A stretch of 64,000 bases of DNA from an uncultured Collinsella sp. (GTDB lineage: Bacteria > Actinomycetota > Coriobacteriia > Coriobacteriales > Coriobacteriaceae): assembly GCA_900550195.1 (NCBI GenBank), contig URRB01000003.1:115264-179263 (forward strand), given 5' to 3'. Shown here piece by piece: positions 16,521 to 27,174 of this stretch (positions are counted from its first letter, which is position 1; every line of letters starts with the position of its first letter). The translations under genes and the position numbers were made by a program. The notes under the pieces are model-generated. The model saw nothing but the letters and a program-made list of their open reading frames with translations. It was not told the origin of the DNA and made no database searches.

Positions 16521-17462
16521 TTATGCCAAGAACTCCTTGGTGGTCGCCACGATGTTGGCGGCGTCCAGGCCATACTTGTGCAAGAGCTCGGCACCCGGGC
16601 CGGACTCGCCGAACGTGTCGTTGACACCGATCTTCTTGAGCGGCGCCGGGCACTGCTCGCACAGGACATCGGCAACGGCGCTGCCCAGGCCACCGATCAC
16701 AGAGTGCTCCTCGACGGTCACGACGTGGCCGGTCTTGGTGGCGCTCTTGACGATCAGGTCGGCATCGATGGGCTTGATGGTGTGCATGTTGATGACCTCG
16801 GCGTCGATGCCCTCGGCAGCAAGCTGCTCGGCGGCCTCGAGAGCCTCGCCGACCATCAGGCCGCAGGCGATGATGGTCGCATCGGCGCCCTCGCGCATGA
16901 CAATGCCGCGGCCCAACTCGAACTTATAGGTCTCGGGGTCGTTGATAACCGGCGAGGCCAAACGGGCGAAGCGCATGTACACCGGACCGTCGCACTCGTA
17001 GGCGGCGCGCGTCACGGCGCGGGCCTCGACGTCGTCGGCAGGAACGATCACAGTCATGCCGGGGATGACGCGCATGAGGGCGATATCCTCGCAGCACTGG
17101 TGCGTGGCACCATCCTCGCCCACCGAGATACCGGCGTGCGTGGCACCGATCTTGACGTTGAGGTGCGGGTAGCCGATGGAGTTACGAACCTGCTCAAAGG
17201 CGCGACCGGCGGCGAACATGGCAAAGGTGCTCGCGAAGGCAACGCGACCGGTGGTTGCGATACCGGCGGCAACACCCATCAGGTTGCTCTCGGCAATGCC
17301 CACATCGAAGAAGCGATCGGGGCAAGCGGCCTTAAACTTGCCGGTCTGCGTGGCGGCGGCCAGGTCGGCGTCGAGGACCACAAAGTCATCGTGCTCGTTG
17401 GCGAGCTCGACGAGGGCCTCGCCGTAGCTTACGCGCGTGGCGATTTTCTTGACGTCTGCCAT
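16521..17462 (-). CDS. Transketolase C-terminal subunit
   Basis: A 313-residue protein equal to the Pyr-binding and C-terminal domains of transketolase. GIAESNLMGVAAG near residue 65 contains the Glu that activates thiamine diphosphate, and GEDGATHQ follows. It pairs with the N-terminal subunit encoded one base upstream. Together they exchange two-carbon units between sugar phosphates in the non-oxidative pentose phosphate pathway. The start MADVKKIATRVSYG at 17462 has GGAG inside the upstream gene's end; a longer in-frame reading to 17636 would overlap that gene and is rejected. Confidence 0.93.
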   Translation of the reverse strand: MADVKKIATRVSYGEALVELANEHDDFVVLDADLAAATQTGKFKAACPDRFFDVGIAESNLMGVAAGIATTGRVAFASTFAMFAAGRAFEQVRNSIGYPHLNVKIGATHAGISVGEDGATHQCCEDIALMRVIPGMTVIVPADDVEARAVTRAAYECDGPVYMRFARLASPVINDPETYKFELGRGIVMREGADATIIACGLMVGEALEAAEQLAAEGIDAEVINMHTIKPIDADLIVKSATKTGHVVTVEEHSVIGGLGSAVADVLCEQCPAPLKKIGVNDTFGESGPGAELLHKYGLDAANIVATTKEFLA

Positions 17463-17463
17463 C

Positions 17464-18294
17464 CTAGAGCTCCTCTCCGGCGGCCGTGAGCTCTGCCATG
17501 GCCTGCTCAAACTGTTCATCGTTGGGGGCCTTGCCGTGCCAACCAACCTGGTTCTCCATAAAGGAGACGCCCTTGCCCTTTGTGGTTTCCGCGATAATGG
17601 CAGTCGGCTGCCCCTTAGTGGCGCGAGCCTCGGCAAAGGCAGCGCGAATCTGGTCGAAATCGTTGCCGTCGGCGAGCTCCACCACGTGGAACTTAAAGGC
17701 GCGGAACTTGTCGGCGAGCGGCATGGGGTCGTTGACTTCCTCGACGGGACCGTCGATCTGCAGGCCGTTGTGGTCGACGATCACGCAGAGGTTGTCGAGC
17801 TGCTGGTTGCCGGCAAACATGGCGGCCTCCCAGACCTGGCCCTCCTCGCTCTCGCCATCGCCCAGCAGGGCGTAGGTGCGGTAAGTATCGCCCCAGTGCT
17901 TGGCGGCAACGGCCATGCCCACGGCGGCGGAGATGCCCTGGCCGAGCGAACCGGTGGACATGTCAACGCCCGGAGTGTCGTTCATGTTGGGATGGCCCTG
18001 CAGGTGGCTGCCGATGTGGCGCAGCGTCTCAAGATCCTCCTTGGGGAAGAACCCGCGCTCGGCGAGCACAGCGTACAGACCAGGAGCACAGTGGCCCTTG
18101 GAAAGCACAAAGCGATCGCGGTCGGCCTTGCGGGGATCGGCCGGGTCGACGTTCATTTCCTCAAAGTACAGATAGGTCATGATGTCGGCAGCGCCGAGCG
18201 AACCGCCCGGATGGCCGGACTTGGCAGCGTGCACGCCGGTGACGATGCCCTTCCTTACCTCGTTGGCAACCTTTTTGAGCTCTTCGTCGCTCAT
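17464..18294 (-). CDS. Transketolase N-terminal subunit
   Basis: A 276-residue thiamine-diphosphate-binding half of a split transketolase. It shows SGHPGGSLGAADI (conserved His), GSLGQGISAAVGMA, and the ThDP motif GDGESEEGQVWEA ending DHNGLQ (about 144-176). Split transketolases are common in anaerobes. It starts an operon with the C-terminal subunit; the ATG at 18294 follows AAAGGAAGG. The 207 bases upstream (18295-18501) are AT-richer and carry its promoter. Confidence 0.93.
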   Translation of the reverse strand: MSDEELKKVANEVRKGIVTGVHAAKSGHPGGSLGAADIMTYLYFEEMNVDPADPRKADRDRFVLSKGHCAPGLYAVLAERGFFPKEDLETLRHIGSHLQGHPNMNDTPGVDMSTGSLGQGISAAVGMAVAAKHWGDTYRTYALLGDGESEEGQVWEAAMFAGNQQLDNLCVIVDHNGLQIDGPVEEVNDPMPLADKFRAFKFHVVELADGNDFDQIRAAFAEARATKGQPTAIIAETTKGKGVSFMENQVGWHGKAPNDEQFEQAMAELTAAGEEL

Positions 18295-18501
18295 TGTGCC
18301 TTCCTTTCATCCTCTTTAGACAAGATGCGCACGGCACAGAAGGTCGTCCCAACCCAGCCGCGATGCACGTACGTCCTTCATTATGCTGGAAACTGGAAGC
18401 TTTACCAGAGTTTTTATCATTATTTGAACAATTTAGCAGGCAGAACCGCTGATGAAACGGTTTATCAATGTGAACGTCTTTTGGATGGGACGCGGTCGGC
18501 C

Positions 18502-19392
18502 CTACGCGTTAATGTCCTTGAAGCCCTCACCGAAGGTTTCCGTAACGTCGGCAACCGTCACGATGGCATGAGGATCGCGCTCGCGCACGATCGTCTTGAG
18601 CGTATTGAGCTCGCGGCGGCTCACAATGACCATGATCACCGGCTTCTCGGCACCCGAGTACATGCCAGTCGCCCTAAACTTGGTGCAGCCGCGTCCCAGA
18701 CCATACATGATGTCGGCCGCGATATCGGGGAAATTGTCCGAGATGATGAGTACCATACGACGCTTATTGCCGCCATCGACCACGGCATCGATCACATAGC
18801 CGCTAATCACCATCGAAAGTCCTGCGTACAGAGCATTTTCGAGCGAGAAGACCGGCGCCGATGCTGCACATACGGCAACGTCGATTGCCATGACGGTCGA
18901 GCCCACCGGCAGCGAGGTGTTACGCGAGATGATTTGGCCAATCGTGTCCGAGCCGCCGGTGTTGGCGCCGGCGCGCAACACCATGCCGTAACCGATGCCC
19001 GTGATAATGCCGCCCCACATAGCGGGAAGCATCAGGTCTGCATGTGCCAGAGGCGCTACAAACGGGACGAACAGATCGGTAAAGAAGCCCAGCAGCACAA
19101 AGCCCGTCGCGGTCTGCACCACGTAGAACATGCCGCCCTCGCGCATAACGACCAGCAACAGCAAGGCGTTCATCACGATCGTCTGAATACCAACGGGAAG
19201 CGACACGCCTCGCGCCGCGCCGACCGCCTGGATAATGGTGGCAAGGCCCGTAACGCCACCGGCGGCAAGACCGTTGGGAATCAAAAACAGGTCGGTCGCG
19301 ATGGCGGCCAAGGCACACCCCAACATGATCTGGGGCAGGTCGTGAAAGAAGTTCATCGAAAGAATGCGCTTGATGTCCAGACGATATGCCAT
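18502..19392 (-). CDS. YitT-family membrane protein (DUF161/DUF2179)
   Basis: A 296-residue protein with five or six hydrophobic segments in the first 200 residues (for example LPQIMLGCALAAIATDLFLI, GIITGIGYGMVLRAG) and the YitT signatures NGLAAGGVTGLA and GANTGGSDTIGQI. A soluble C-terminal DUF2179 domain (about 210-290) contains YSGAEKPVIMVIVSRREL. The role of the family is not established. The start at 19392 follows GGGAGG. A terminator-like hairpin ends only 12 bases before the start codon. Confidence 0.88.
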   Translation of the reverse strand: MAYRLDIKRILSMNFFHDLPQIMLGCALAAIATDLFLIPNGLAAGGVTGLATIIQAVGAARGVSLPVGIQTIVMNALLLLVVMREGGMFYVVQTATGFVLLGFFTDLFVPFVAPLAHADLMLPAMWGGIITGIGYGMVLRAGANTGGSDTIGQIISRNTSLPVGSTVMAIDVAVCAASAPVFSLENALYAGLSMVISGYVIDAVVDGGNKRRMVLIISDNFPDIAADIMYGLGRGCTKFRATGMYSGAEKPVIMVIVSRRELNTLKTIVRERDPHAIVTVADVTETFGEGFKDINA

Positions 19393-19403
19393 GCTACCTC
19401 CCT

Positions 19404-19433
19404 CAAAAAAGCGCACCCAAACGGATGCGCTTC
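19404..19433 (-). terminator. Terminator-like hairpin immediately before the YitT gene
   Basis: On the minus strand AAGCGCATCC GTTTG GGTGCGCTT is followed by TTTTGAGGGAGG, so the T run abuts the ribosome-binding site. It may end the prfB transcript or act as an attenuator for the YitT gene. Confidence 0.65.
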
Positions 19434-19473
19434 GAACTTCTTGCTGTATTCGATTCTACCGATTCGCCGAACA

Positions 19474-19532
19474 AAAACCACCCCTGCGCAGGGTTTGCTT
19501 TGGATACAAAACCACCCTGCTCGGAGGGTTTT
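19474..19532 (-). terminator. Tandem terminator hairpins downstream of prfB
   Basis: Two near-identical hairpins, AAACCACCC...GGGTTT at 19475-19495 and AAAACCACCCTG...GGAGGGTTTT at 19508-19532, follow the prfB stop. The duplication of the stem is clear. Confidence 0.6.
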
Positions 19533-19558
19533 ATCCATTTCCACATAAAACGGGCGGT

Positions 19559-20706
19559 TTATGCAGATGGGGTCTCCGCGTCGGCATTGCCAGTGGCCCA
19601 GCGATGGTAGCCAATAACAAACGGGTCCAGGTCGCCATCGTCAAGGACGGCCTCGACATTGCTGGTCTCCACGCCCGTGCGTAGGTCCTTGACCATCTGG
19701 TACGGGTAGAGCACGTAGCTGCGAATCTGGTTGCCAAAACCAATCGTGGTCTTGGGTCCGCGGATCTCATCCAGGGCCTCGGCGCGCTTCTCGAGCTCAA
19801 TCTCGTACAGGCGGGCCTTGAGGATCTGCATGCACGCAGCCTTGTTCTGAATCTGGCTGCGCTCGTTTTGACAGGTAACCACAATGCCGCTGGGGAAATG
19901 CGTCACGCGCACGGCGGAGTCGGTGGTGTTGACGCCCTGACCGCCCGGGCCGCTCGCGTGGTACACGTCCACGCGGATGTCATCGGGGCTGATCTCGATG
20001 TCGATATCATCGGGTAGCACGGGGATGACCTCGACGCCGGCAAACGTGGTCTGGCGGCGCTTCTTGTCGTCGGTGGGGCTAATGCGAACCAAGCGGTGGA
20101 CGCCGGCCTCGGCGCGCAGCATGCCAAATGCGTCCTTGCCCTCGACGGTAAAGGTCGCGCGGTCGATGCCGATGACCTCGGCTGCGGGACAGTCGTTGAT
20201 GGTGACCTTCCAGCCGCGACGCTGGCAGTACTTCATGTACATCTTAAAGAGCATGAAGGTCCAGTCCTGGGCCTCCAGACCACCCTGTCCGGGCTTGATA
20301 GTCACAATAGCATCGCCGTGATCGAACTCACCGGTAAACCAGCTCGAAAGCTCAAGCTCGTCGATAGCGCGGGCCAGGCGTTCTGCCGTAGCGGCAGCCT
20401 CCTCGCGCAATGCGGCGGCGTCGGGGTCATCCCCCATCTCTTCGGCAAGCTCCAGCGCGGCGCGGGCATCGGAAAGCTCGCCGCGCGCGGTGTCCACGGC
20501 AGCGATATCTTCCTTGGTGCGAGCGATCTCCTCCATGGTGGCACGAGCGGCGTCGGCGTCATCCCAAAAGCCAGGGGCAACACTTTTGGCCTCGAGCTCG
20601 GTCACGCGGGTACGCTTCTCGTCCAAGTGGAGATACGACTCGACCTCACCGAGCCGGTCCGCAAACGCGTCCAGCTCGGCGGGCGTTACCTCTAAAGCCT
20701 CAGCCA

Positions 20707-20707
<1 letters not shown>
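19559..20707 (-). CDS. prfB: Peptide chain release factor 2, with SPT in place of SPF
   Basis: A 382-residue class I release factor. The catalytic GGQ is at 255-257 (ASGPGGQGVNTTDSAVR), which triggers peptidyl-tRNA hydrolysis. In the stop-codon recognition loop, where RF2 normally has SPF (LVRISPFD), this protein reads LVRISPTD: Ser210-Pro211-Thr212, codons at 20072-20080. The reading frame is continuous from MAEALEV, so the programmed frameshift that regulates many prfB genes is absent. It lies directly downstream of secA on the same strand. The flanking VHRLVR and RRQTTFAGVEV assign it to RF2 and not RF1 (whose motif is P-x-T). Confidence 0.95.
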
Positions 20708-23514
<2,807 letters not shown>

Positions 23515-23644
23515 GTGGTTTTCCTTTTTGGCCATCGCCCACGCGTTGCAGCTGCGGGCGAGTTAAACACAGATGATTGTACTTTAGCCAAACAAGGCGC
23601 GGCCTATACGGTCGACCTCGACCGCCACGTAATAACTACGACCA

Positions 23645-23680
23645 ACCTGCCAAAAGGGGACTGGTTTATTTTGGCAGTTT
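23645..23680. repeat. Paired-arm repeat, family B, copy 2
   Basis: CTGCCAAAA and TTTTGGCAG arms flank GGGGACTGGTTTA. This matches the copy at 10142-10177 in arms and loop. Confidence 0.7.
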
Positions 23681-23710
23681 TTATCTGGGAAAACGCTGTA
23701 TCTCTGCCAT

Positions 23711-23777
23711 TTGGTGCAAACGAACCCGTCCCCTTCGCACCAATCTGGTGCAATGGGGACGGGTTAGCTTGCACCAA
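23711..23777. repeat. Palindrome with GGGGACGGGTT core
   Basis: The arms TTGGTGCAAACGAACCCG and CGGGTTAGCTTGCACCAA (21 of 23 matches over the full arms) enclose a smaller palindrome, GCACCA ATC TGGTGC. The GGGGAC core recalls the family B repeats. Confidence 0.7.
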
Positions 23778-23780
23778 TAA

Positions 23781-23821
23781 AGGAAAAGGGCCGCGCACCC
23801 AAATGGATACGCGGCCCTTTA
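23781..23821 (-). terminator. Terminator downstream of rpmE
   Basis: AAAGGGCCGCG and CGCGGCCCTTT form an 11-base stem 34 bases after the rpmE stop, with TTTTCC following on the minus strand. Confidence 0.75.
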
Positions 23822-23854
23822 GCCACGAATGCGAGCGATTCCTCGGCGAGCTAT

Positions 23855-24280
23855 TTACTCAGCGGCCTCGGTGGTCTCGGCCTCGGCAGCGGCCTCCTCG
23901 ACGGGAGCCTCTGCGGGAGCCTCGGCGGCCTGCTTGGCAGCCTCCTCGGCAAACTTAGCAGCACGCTTGGCCTTCTCGGCAGCCTTAGCCTCAGCGGCGG
24001 CCTTGCGAGCGGCCTCGGCCTCAGCAGCCTTGGCAGCCTTGGCAGCCTTGGCCTCCTCGGCCTTCTTGAGCTGGGCGGCAGCGGCGCCACCGAACTTGTC
24101 GGCGAAGCGCTGGACGCGTCCACCGGTGTCGACGAACTTCTGCTGGCCGGTGTAGAACGGGTGGCACTCGTTGCAAAGCTCAACCTTCATCTCGGACACG
24201 GTAGCGTGCGTCTTGAAGGTGTTGCCGCAGGAGCACGTCACCGTGCACTCGACATACTGGGGATGGATACCCTGCTTCAT
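23855..24280 (-). CDS. rpmE: Ribosomal protein L31 with charged C-terminal extension
   Basis: A 141-residue protein. The first 70 residues are a zinc-type L31: [20 protein letters not shown], then [14 protein letters not shown], with four cysteines for the metal. The remaining 70 residues are almost wholly Ala, Lys and Glu (for example [20 protein letters not shown]) and would form a long charged helix. Normal L31 is about 70 residues. The ATG at 24280 is followed by the conserved start, so the extension is truly C-terminal. L17 in this window has a similar Ala/Lys/Glu tail. Confidence 0.94.
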   Translation of the reverse strand: MKQGIHPQYVECTVTCSCGNTFKTHATVSEMKVELCNECHPFYTGQQKFVDTGGRVQRFADKFGGAAAAQLKKAEEAKAAKAAKAAEAEAARKAAAEAKAAEKAKRAAKFAEEAAKQAAEAPAEAPVEEAAAEAETTEAAE

Positions 24281-24370
24281 GGTAGGACTCCTTATTGGTC
24301 AGGCGCTGGTTACCGATCAGCGCATAAGGCGTCTTGGTTTCCGACCAAGACAACAAACTCGGCTATGGTA

Positions 24371-24399
24371 CCACGGCGCCGCGTGTCCCACAAAAGGTT
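24371..24399 (-). promoter_or_regulatory. Likely rpmE promoter
   Basis: On the minus strand TTGTGG and TACCAT are 17 bases apart, about 85 bases before rpmE. The leader then contains the hairpin GTCTTGGT CGGA AACCAAGAC. Confidence 0.45.
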
Positions 24400-24466
24400 C
24401 ACGGTCTTTTCGGCACGACATGAGCTGGACCTTAAATATCAACTTCATCCGAACACTCCCCCACAT

Positions 24467-26275
24467 TCATCTCTCGTATGTATCGAGGTATTCCTGCTTG
24501 AGCGTCTGCGAGGACGACTCGGTCTTTTCCACGAGCGTGCCGGCCTCGATGAAGTAGAACGAGTCGGTGAGGTCTGCCAGGTCGTCGAGCAGATGGCTTG
24601 AGATGAGCACGCTGCGTCCCCGCTCCACCTCGCTGCGCATCGCGTCGCAGGAGGTTTTCCGTTTTCCCGGATCGAGGCCGTTCAGCGGTTCATCGAGGAT
24701 GAGGTACGGGCAATCGGTCGCTATCGCCATGGCAAGCTTTACCTGCTGCTTCATTCCTGTCGAGAGTTTACGGGTCGGCTTGTCGAGATATGGGGAGATT
24801 CCGAGGGAGTTGCAGAGCGAGTCGATGTCGGCGGCCGATTTCCACGCCTCCCTAACGAAAGAGAGGTGCTCGCGGGCCGATAGCGTGGGGTAGAGATCCG
24901 CGCCGCCCGAAGAGCTCAGGTAGACGAGTTCTGCGAATTCGGCTGATCGACGTTGGTAGATTCCGTCTGCCAACAGGCTTCCCGAGCGGATGCGGGTGGG
25001 AAATTGGCCCGACAGCGCTTCAAGAAGGGTGGTTTTCCCCGAGCCGTTGGGAGCGACGAGCCCCGCCGCCGTTCCCGGGCCCAAGGAAAGCGATCCGATC
25101 GAAAGTATCGTCGTGCTCCCGTATCCCACGCTCACGTCCAGGAGCTCAAGCCCATGGTGCTTTTTAGCGGGTCCAGCCTGTTTGGGCGAACGTGTCGCAA
25201 CGGCGCCGACCGCGAAAAGGACCGCGACGTATACCAGGGCCACGGCAAGCATCGATGCGCCGCCCGAACCGGAGCCAATGAATTCTGTCGGGAAGCATCC
25301 TACGTAACCCGTTGCCTCGATAGGCGAGAACACGGCCAGCGGCAGGAGCTCGAGCGCGGCATTATGCCCCAGTGCCGAATCGGACAATAACGGGAATGCC
25401 GGGGCCGCGACAAGCAACGCGGAGGTAAGGGGGCCCGCGAAGACGCGCCTCGTTGCGGTCGATAGGACGGCGGAGCAAACGGATATCAAGGTTCCGCCCG
25501 CAAGAAGCGCGATAAGCAGGGCTGTGAAGACGTTTCCCGCGGTCGTGGTGGTAAGCGCGCCGTCATGGAAGAAGGAGATCGGGTACCCAATTTGCCCGAA
25601 GCCGTTTAGGGCCAAGGCGTAAATGCCCCCGGGTGCGAGGCCGGCGAGGAGCATCGCGGTCCCCGCGGCGATTATCGAAAACACGATCTGGATAAGGCGC
25701 CGGAATTTGGGCACGGGCGCCTTTGCCGCCAGGGTCCCGGGCCTTGTGGCGCCGAGCACGAGTATCGACGAGAGAAGGAAGGGGATGAAGGGAAGGAAAG
25801 ACGGCGCCGCGGCAATGGCGTAAGGCAGGAAGGAAAGGAATGGCAGGTCGTTTGCGGAGGCTGGGATATCCGTGATGCCGGAGCTGCTCAGGGCACGGCA
25901 ATATGCGAGCGCTGCGTCATTGGTCTCTCGGTCTCCCACGATGGACCCGGATTGGAAGCCTTCGCCCATGAGCGCGTAGTAGCTCTCGGCAGAATCGAGA
26001 AAGGCGGCGTCGGTTTGAGCGGCAAGGGCGACGTTCGCGTATCTTGCAAGCTCCGCGTCATTTTGCTGCTCTGGAGATAGGTCTGTGCCGCTGGCCTGGG
26101 GCGCGCGCGTATTGAATGCGTCGACAAAGCCCTGCATGCCCTGTTTCATAAAGAAGGGCCCGTAGATGGGTGAATTGAACGCAATGGGGACGGAAAAGGC
26201 TGCAGCGAGAACGAGCGTACAAATCCATACGGCCTTGTCTCTTAGGATTAGTTTGAGAAGAAGTCGACAGTACAT
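24467..26275 (-). CDS. ABC transporter: permease fused to ATPase
   Basis: A 602-residue half-transporter. Residues 1-365 hold an ABC-2-like membrane module: TM1 at about 13-33, a 110-residue extracytoplasmic loop, then five or more TMs, with LNGFGQIGYPI at 223-233. Residues 375-602 are an ATPase: Walker A APNGSGKTT near 408, signature LSTGMKQQVKLA, Walker B YLILDEPLNGLDP, H-loop ISSHLL. It is third in a minus-strand set with a double permease and a free ATPase. The stop is TGA, which is rare here and suggests foreign origin. The substrate is unknown; the layout recalls peptide export or self-immunity systems. Confidence 0.85.
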   Translation of the reverse strand: MYCRLLLKLILRDKAVWICTLVLAAAFSVPIAFNSPIYGPFFMKQGMQGFVDAFNTRAPQASGTDLSPEQQNDAELARYANVALAAQTDAAFLDSAESYYALMGEGFQSGSIVGDRETNDAALAYCRALSSSGITDIPASANDLPFLSFLPYAIAAAPSFLPFIPFLLSSILVLGATRPGTLAAKAPVPKFRRLIQIVFSIIAAGTAMLLAGLAPGGIYALALNGFGQIGYPISFFHDGALTTTTAGNVFTALLIALLAGGTLISVCSAVLSTATRRVFAGPLTSALLVAAPAFPLLSDSALGHNAALELLPLAVFSPIEATGYVGCFPTEFIGSGSGGASMLAVALVYVAVLFAVGAVATRSPKQAGPAKKHHGLELLDVSVGYGSTTILSIGSLSLGPGTAAGLVAPNGSGKTTLLEALSGQFPTRIRSGSLLADGIYQRRSAEFAELVYLSSSGGADLYPTLSAREHLSFVREAWKSAADIDSLCNSLGISPYLDKPTRKLSTGMKQQVKLAMAIATDCPYLILDEPLNGLDPGKRKTSCDAMRSEVERGRSVLISSHLLDDLADLTDSFYFIEAGTLVEKTESSSQTLKQEYLDTYER

Positions 26276-26428
26276 TTAGAAGCACCTACATTTCTCAAAG
26301 CATCGTTAGATTAATAATGACAGACCGGATGAAGATACGTGCGACGGGGGCGAGGCGAATGGCTGAGCGGTATCGATATGCGGGTTCAACGGTATCACAT
26401 TGGCCACATAGATTTTTAACTTGCATTT

Positions 26429-27169
26429 CTACCCGCCCTTTTCGTAGAGTCGCCGATACGTGCTTAGCGCACCCTCGGCGCGTCCGGCAGGCTTTGCGAA
26501 ATGGGATCCAGGAGACTTCGGCGCAGCATCATCTTGCGGAATGCTTCTAATGAGCCTCCCATCCTTCAAAAACAGAATCTCATCGCACAGCCTATCGACC
26601 GAATCCAAGATGTGGGATGACATGATGATGCACGTACCAGAATCGGCCAGCTTCCTGAGAATCTCGGAATGCAAGTCCACCCTGCTGGGGTCGAGCGCGT
26701 TCATGGGCTCATCTAATAGAAGGTACCGCGCGCCCGTCGCATACGCAATCGCCAGGGTAAGCTGCTGCTTCATGCCCTGGCTCAGAGTGCGGATCCTCAT
26801 CTTCGCGAACTCGCCTATCTGCGTTTGTTCCACTATCTCTTCGATATCGCGAGCATGCGGCCACATATCGCAAACCATCTTGAGGTGATCTTCCGCACGC
26901 AATCCGGGATACAGCAGCGTCCCCTCACCAGGTGCATAGAAGATCATAGAACGGACCTCTCTCGCACCCGTACCCTGCACCTCATCCAGAACGATGCTCC
27001 CGTCCACGCGAGGACCCGGCAAACCTGCCATCGCACGCAGCAACGTCGTCTTTCCATGCCCGTTCGGAGCGACGAGACCGTAGACCGTACCCGGGGCAAA
27101 CTCAGCGTTCACCGAATCTACGAGCACCTTCTTTCCATAAGAGATCGTCAGCGTTTGAAGGTCAATCAT
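26429..27169 (-). CDS. ABC transporter ATP-binding protein
   Basis: A 246-residue ATPase: Walker A APNGHGKTT near residue 36, signature LSQGMKQQLTLA, Walker B YLLLDEPMNALDP, and H-loop MSSHIL. The start MIDLQTLTISYG at 27169 is favoured because AAAGGGG lies eight bases upstream; a second ATG at 27178 sits directly on that site. The gene overlaps the end of the permease gene, so the two are coupled. Its closest visible relative is the ATPase half of the neighbouring fused protein, which has the same APNGxGKTTLL and MKQQ wording. Confidence 0.88.
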   Translation of the reverse strand: MIDLQTLTISYGKKVLVDSVNAEFAPGTVYGLVAPNGHGKTTLLRAMAGLPGPRVDGSIVLDEVQGTGAREVRSMIFYAPGEGTLLYPGLRAEDHLKMVCDMWPHARDIEEIVEQTQIGEFAKMRIRTLSQGMKQQLTLAIAYATGARYLLLDEPMNALDPSRVDLHSEILRKLADSGTCIIMSSHILDSVDRLCDEILFLKDGRLIRSIPQDDAAPKSPGSHFAKPAGRAEGALSTYRRLYEKGG

Positions 27170-27174
27170 CGAGA

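Larger units (their letters stand above)
23515..23854. other. Spacer between rpmE and secA filled with paired-arm repeats
   Basis: This 340-base region has no gene. It contains the secA leader, a family B repeat (23645-23680), a 67-base palindrome (23711-23777) and the rpmE terminator (23781-23821). Confidence 0.65.
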
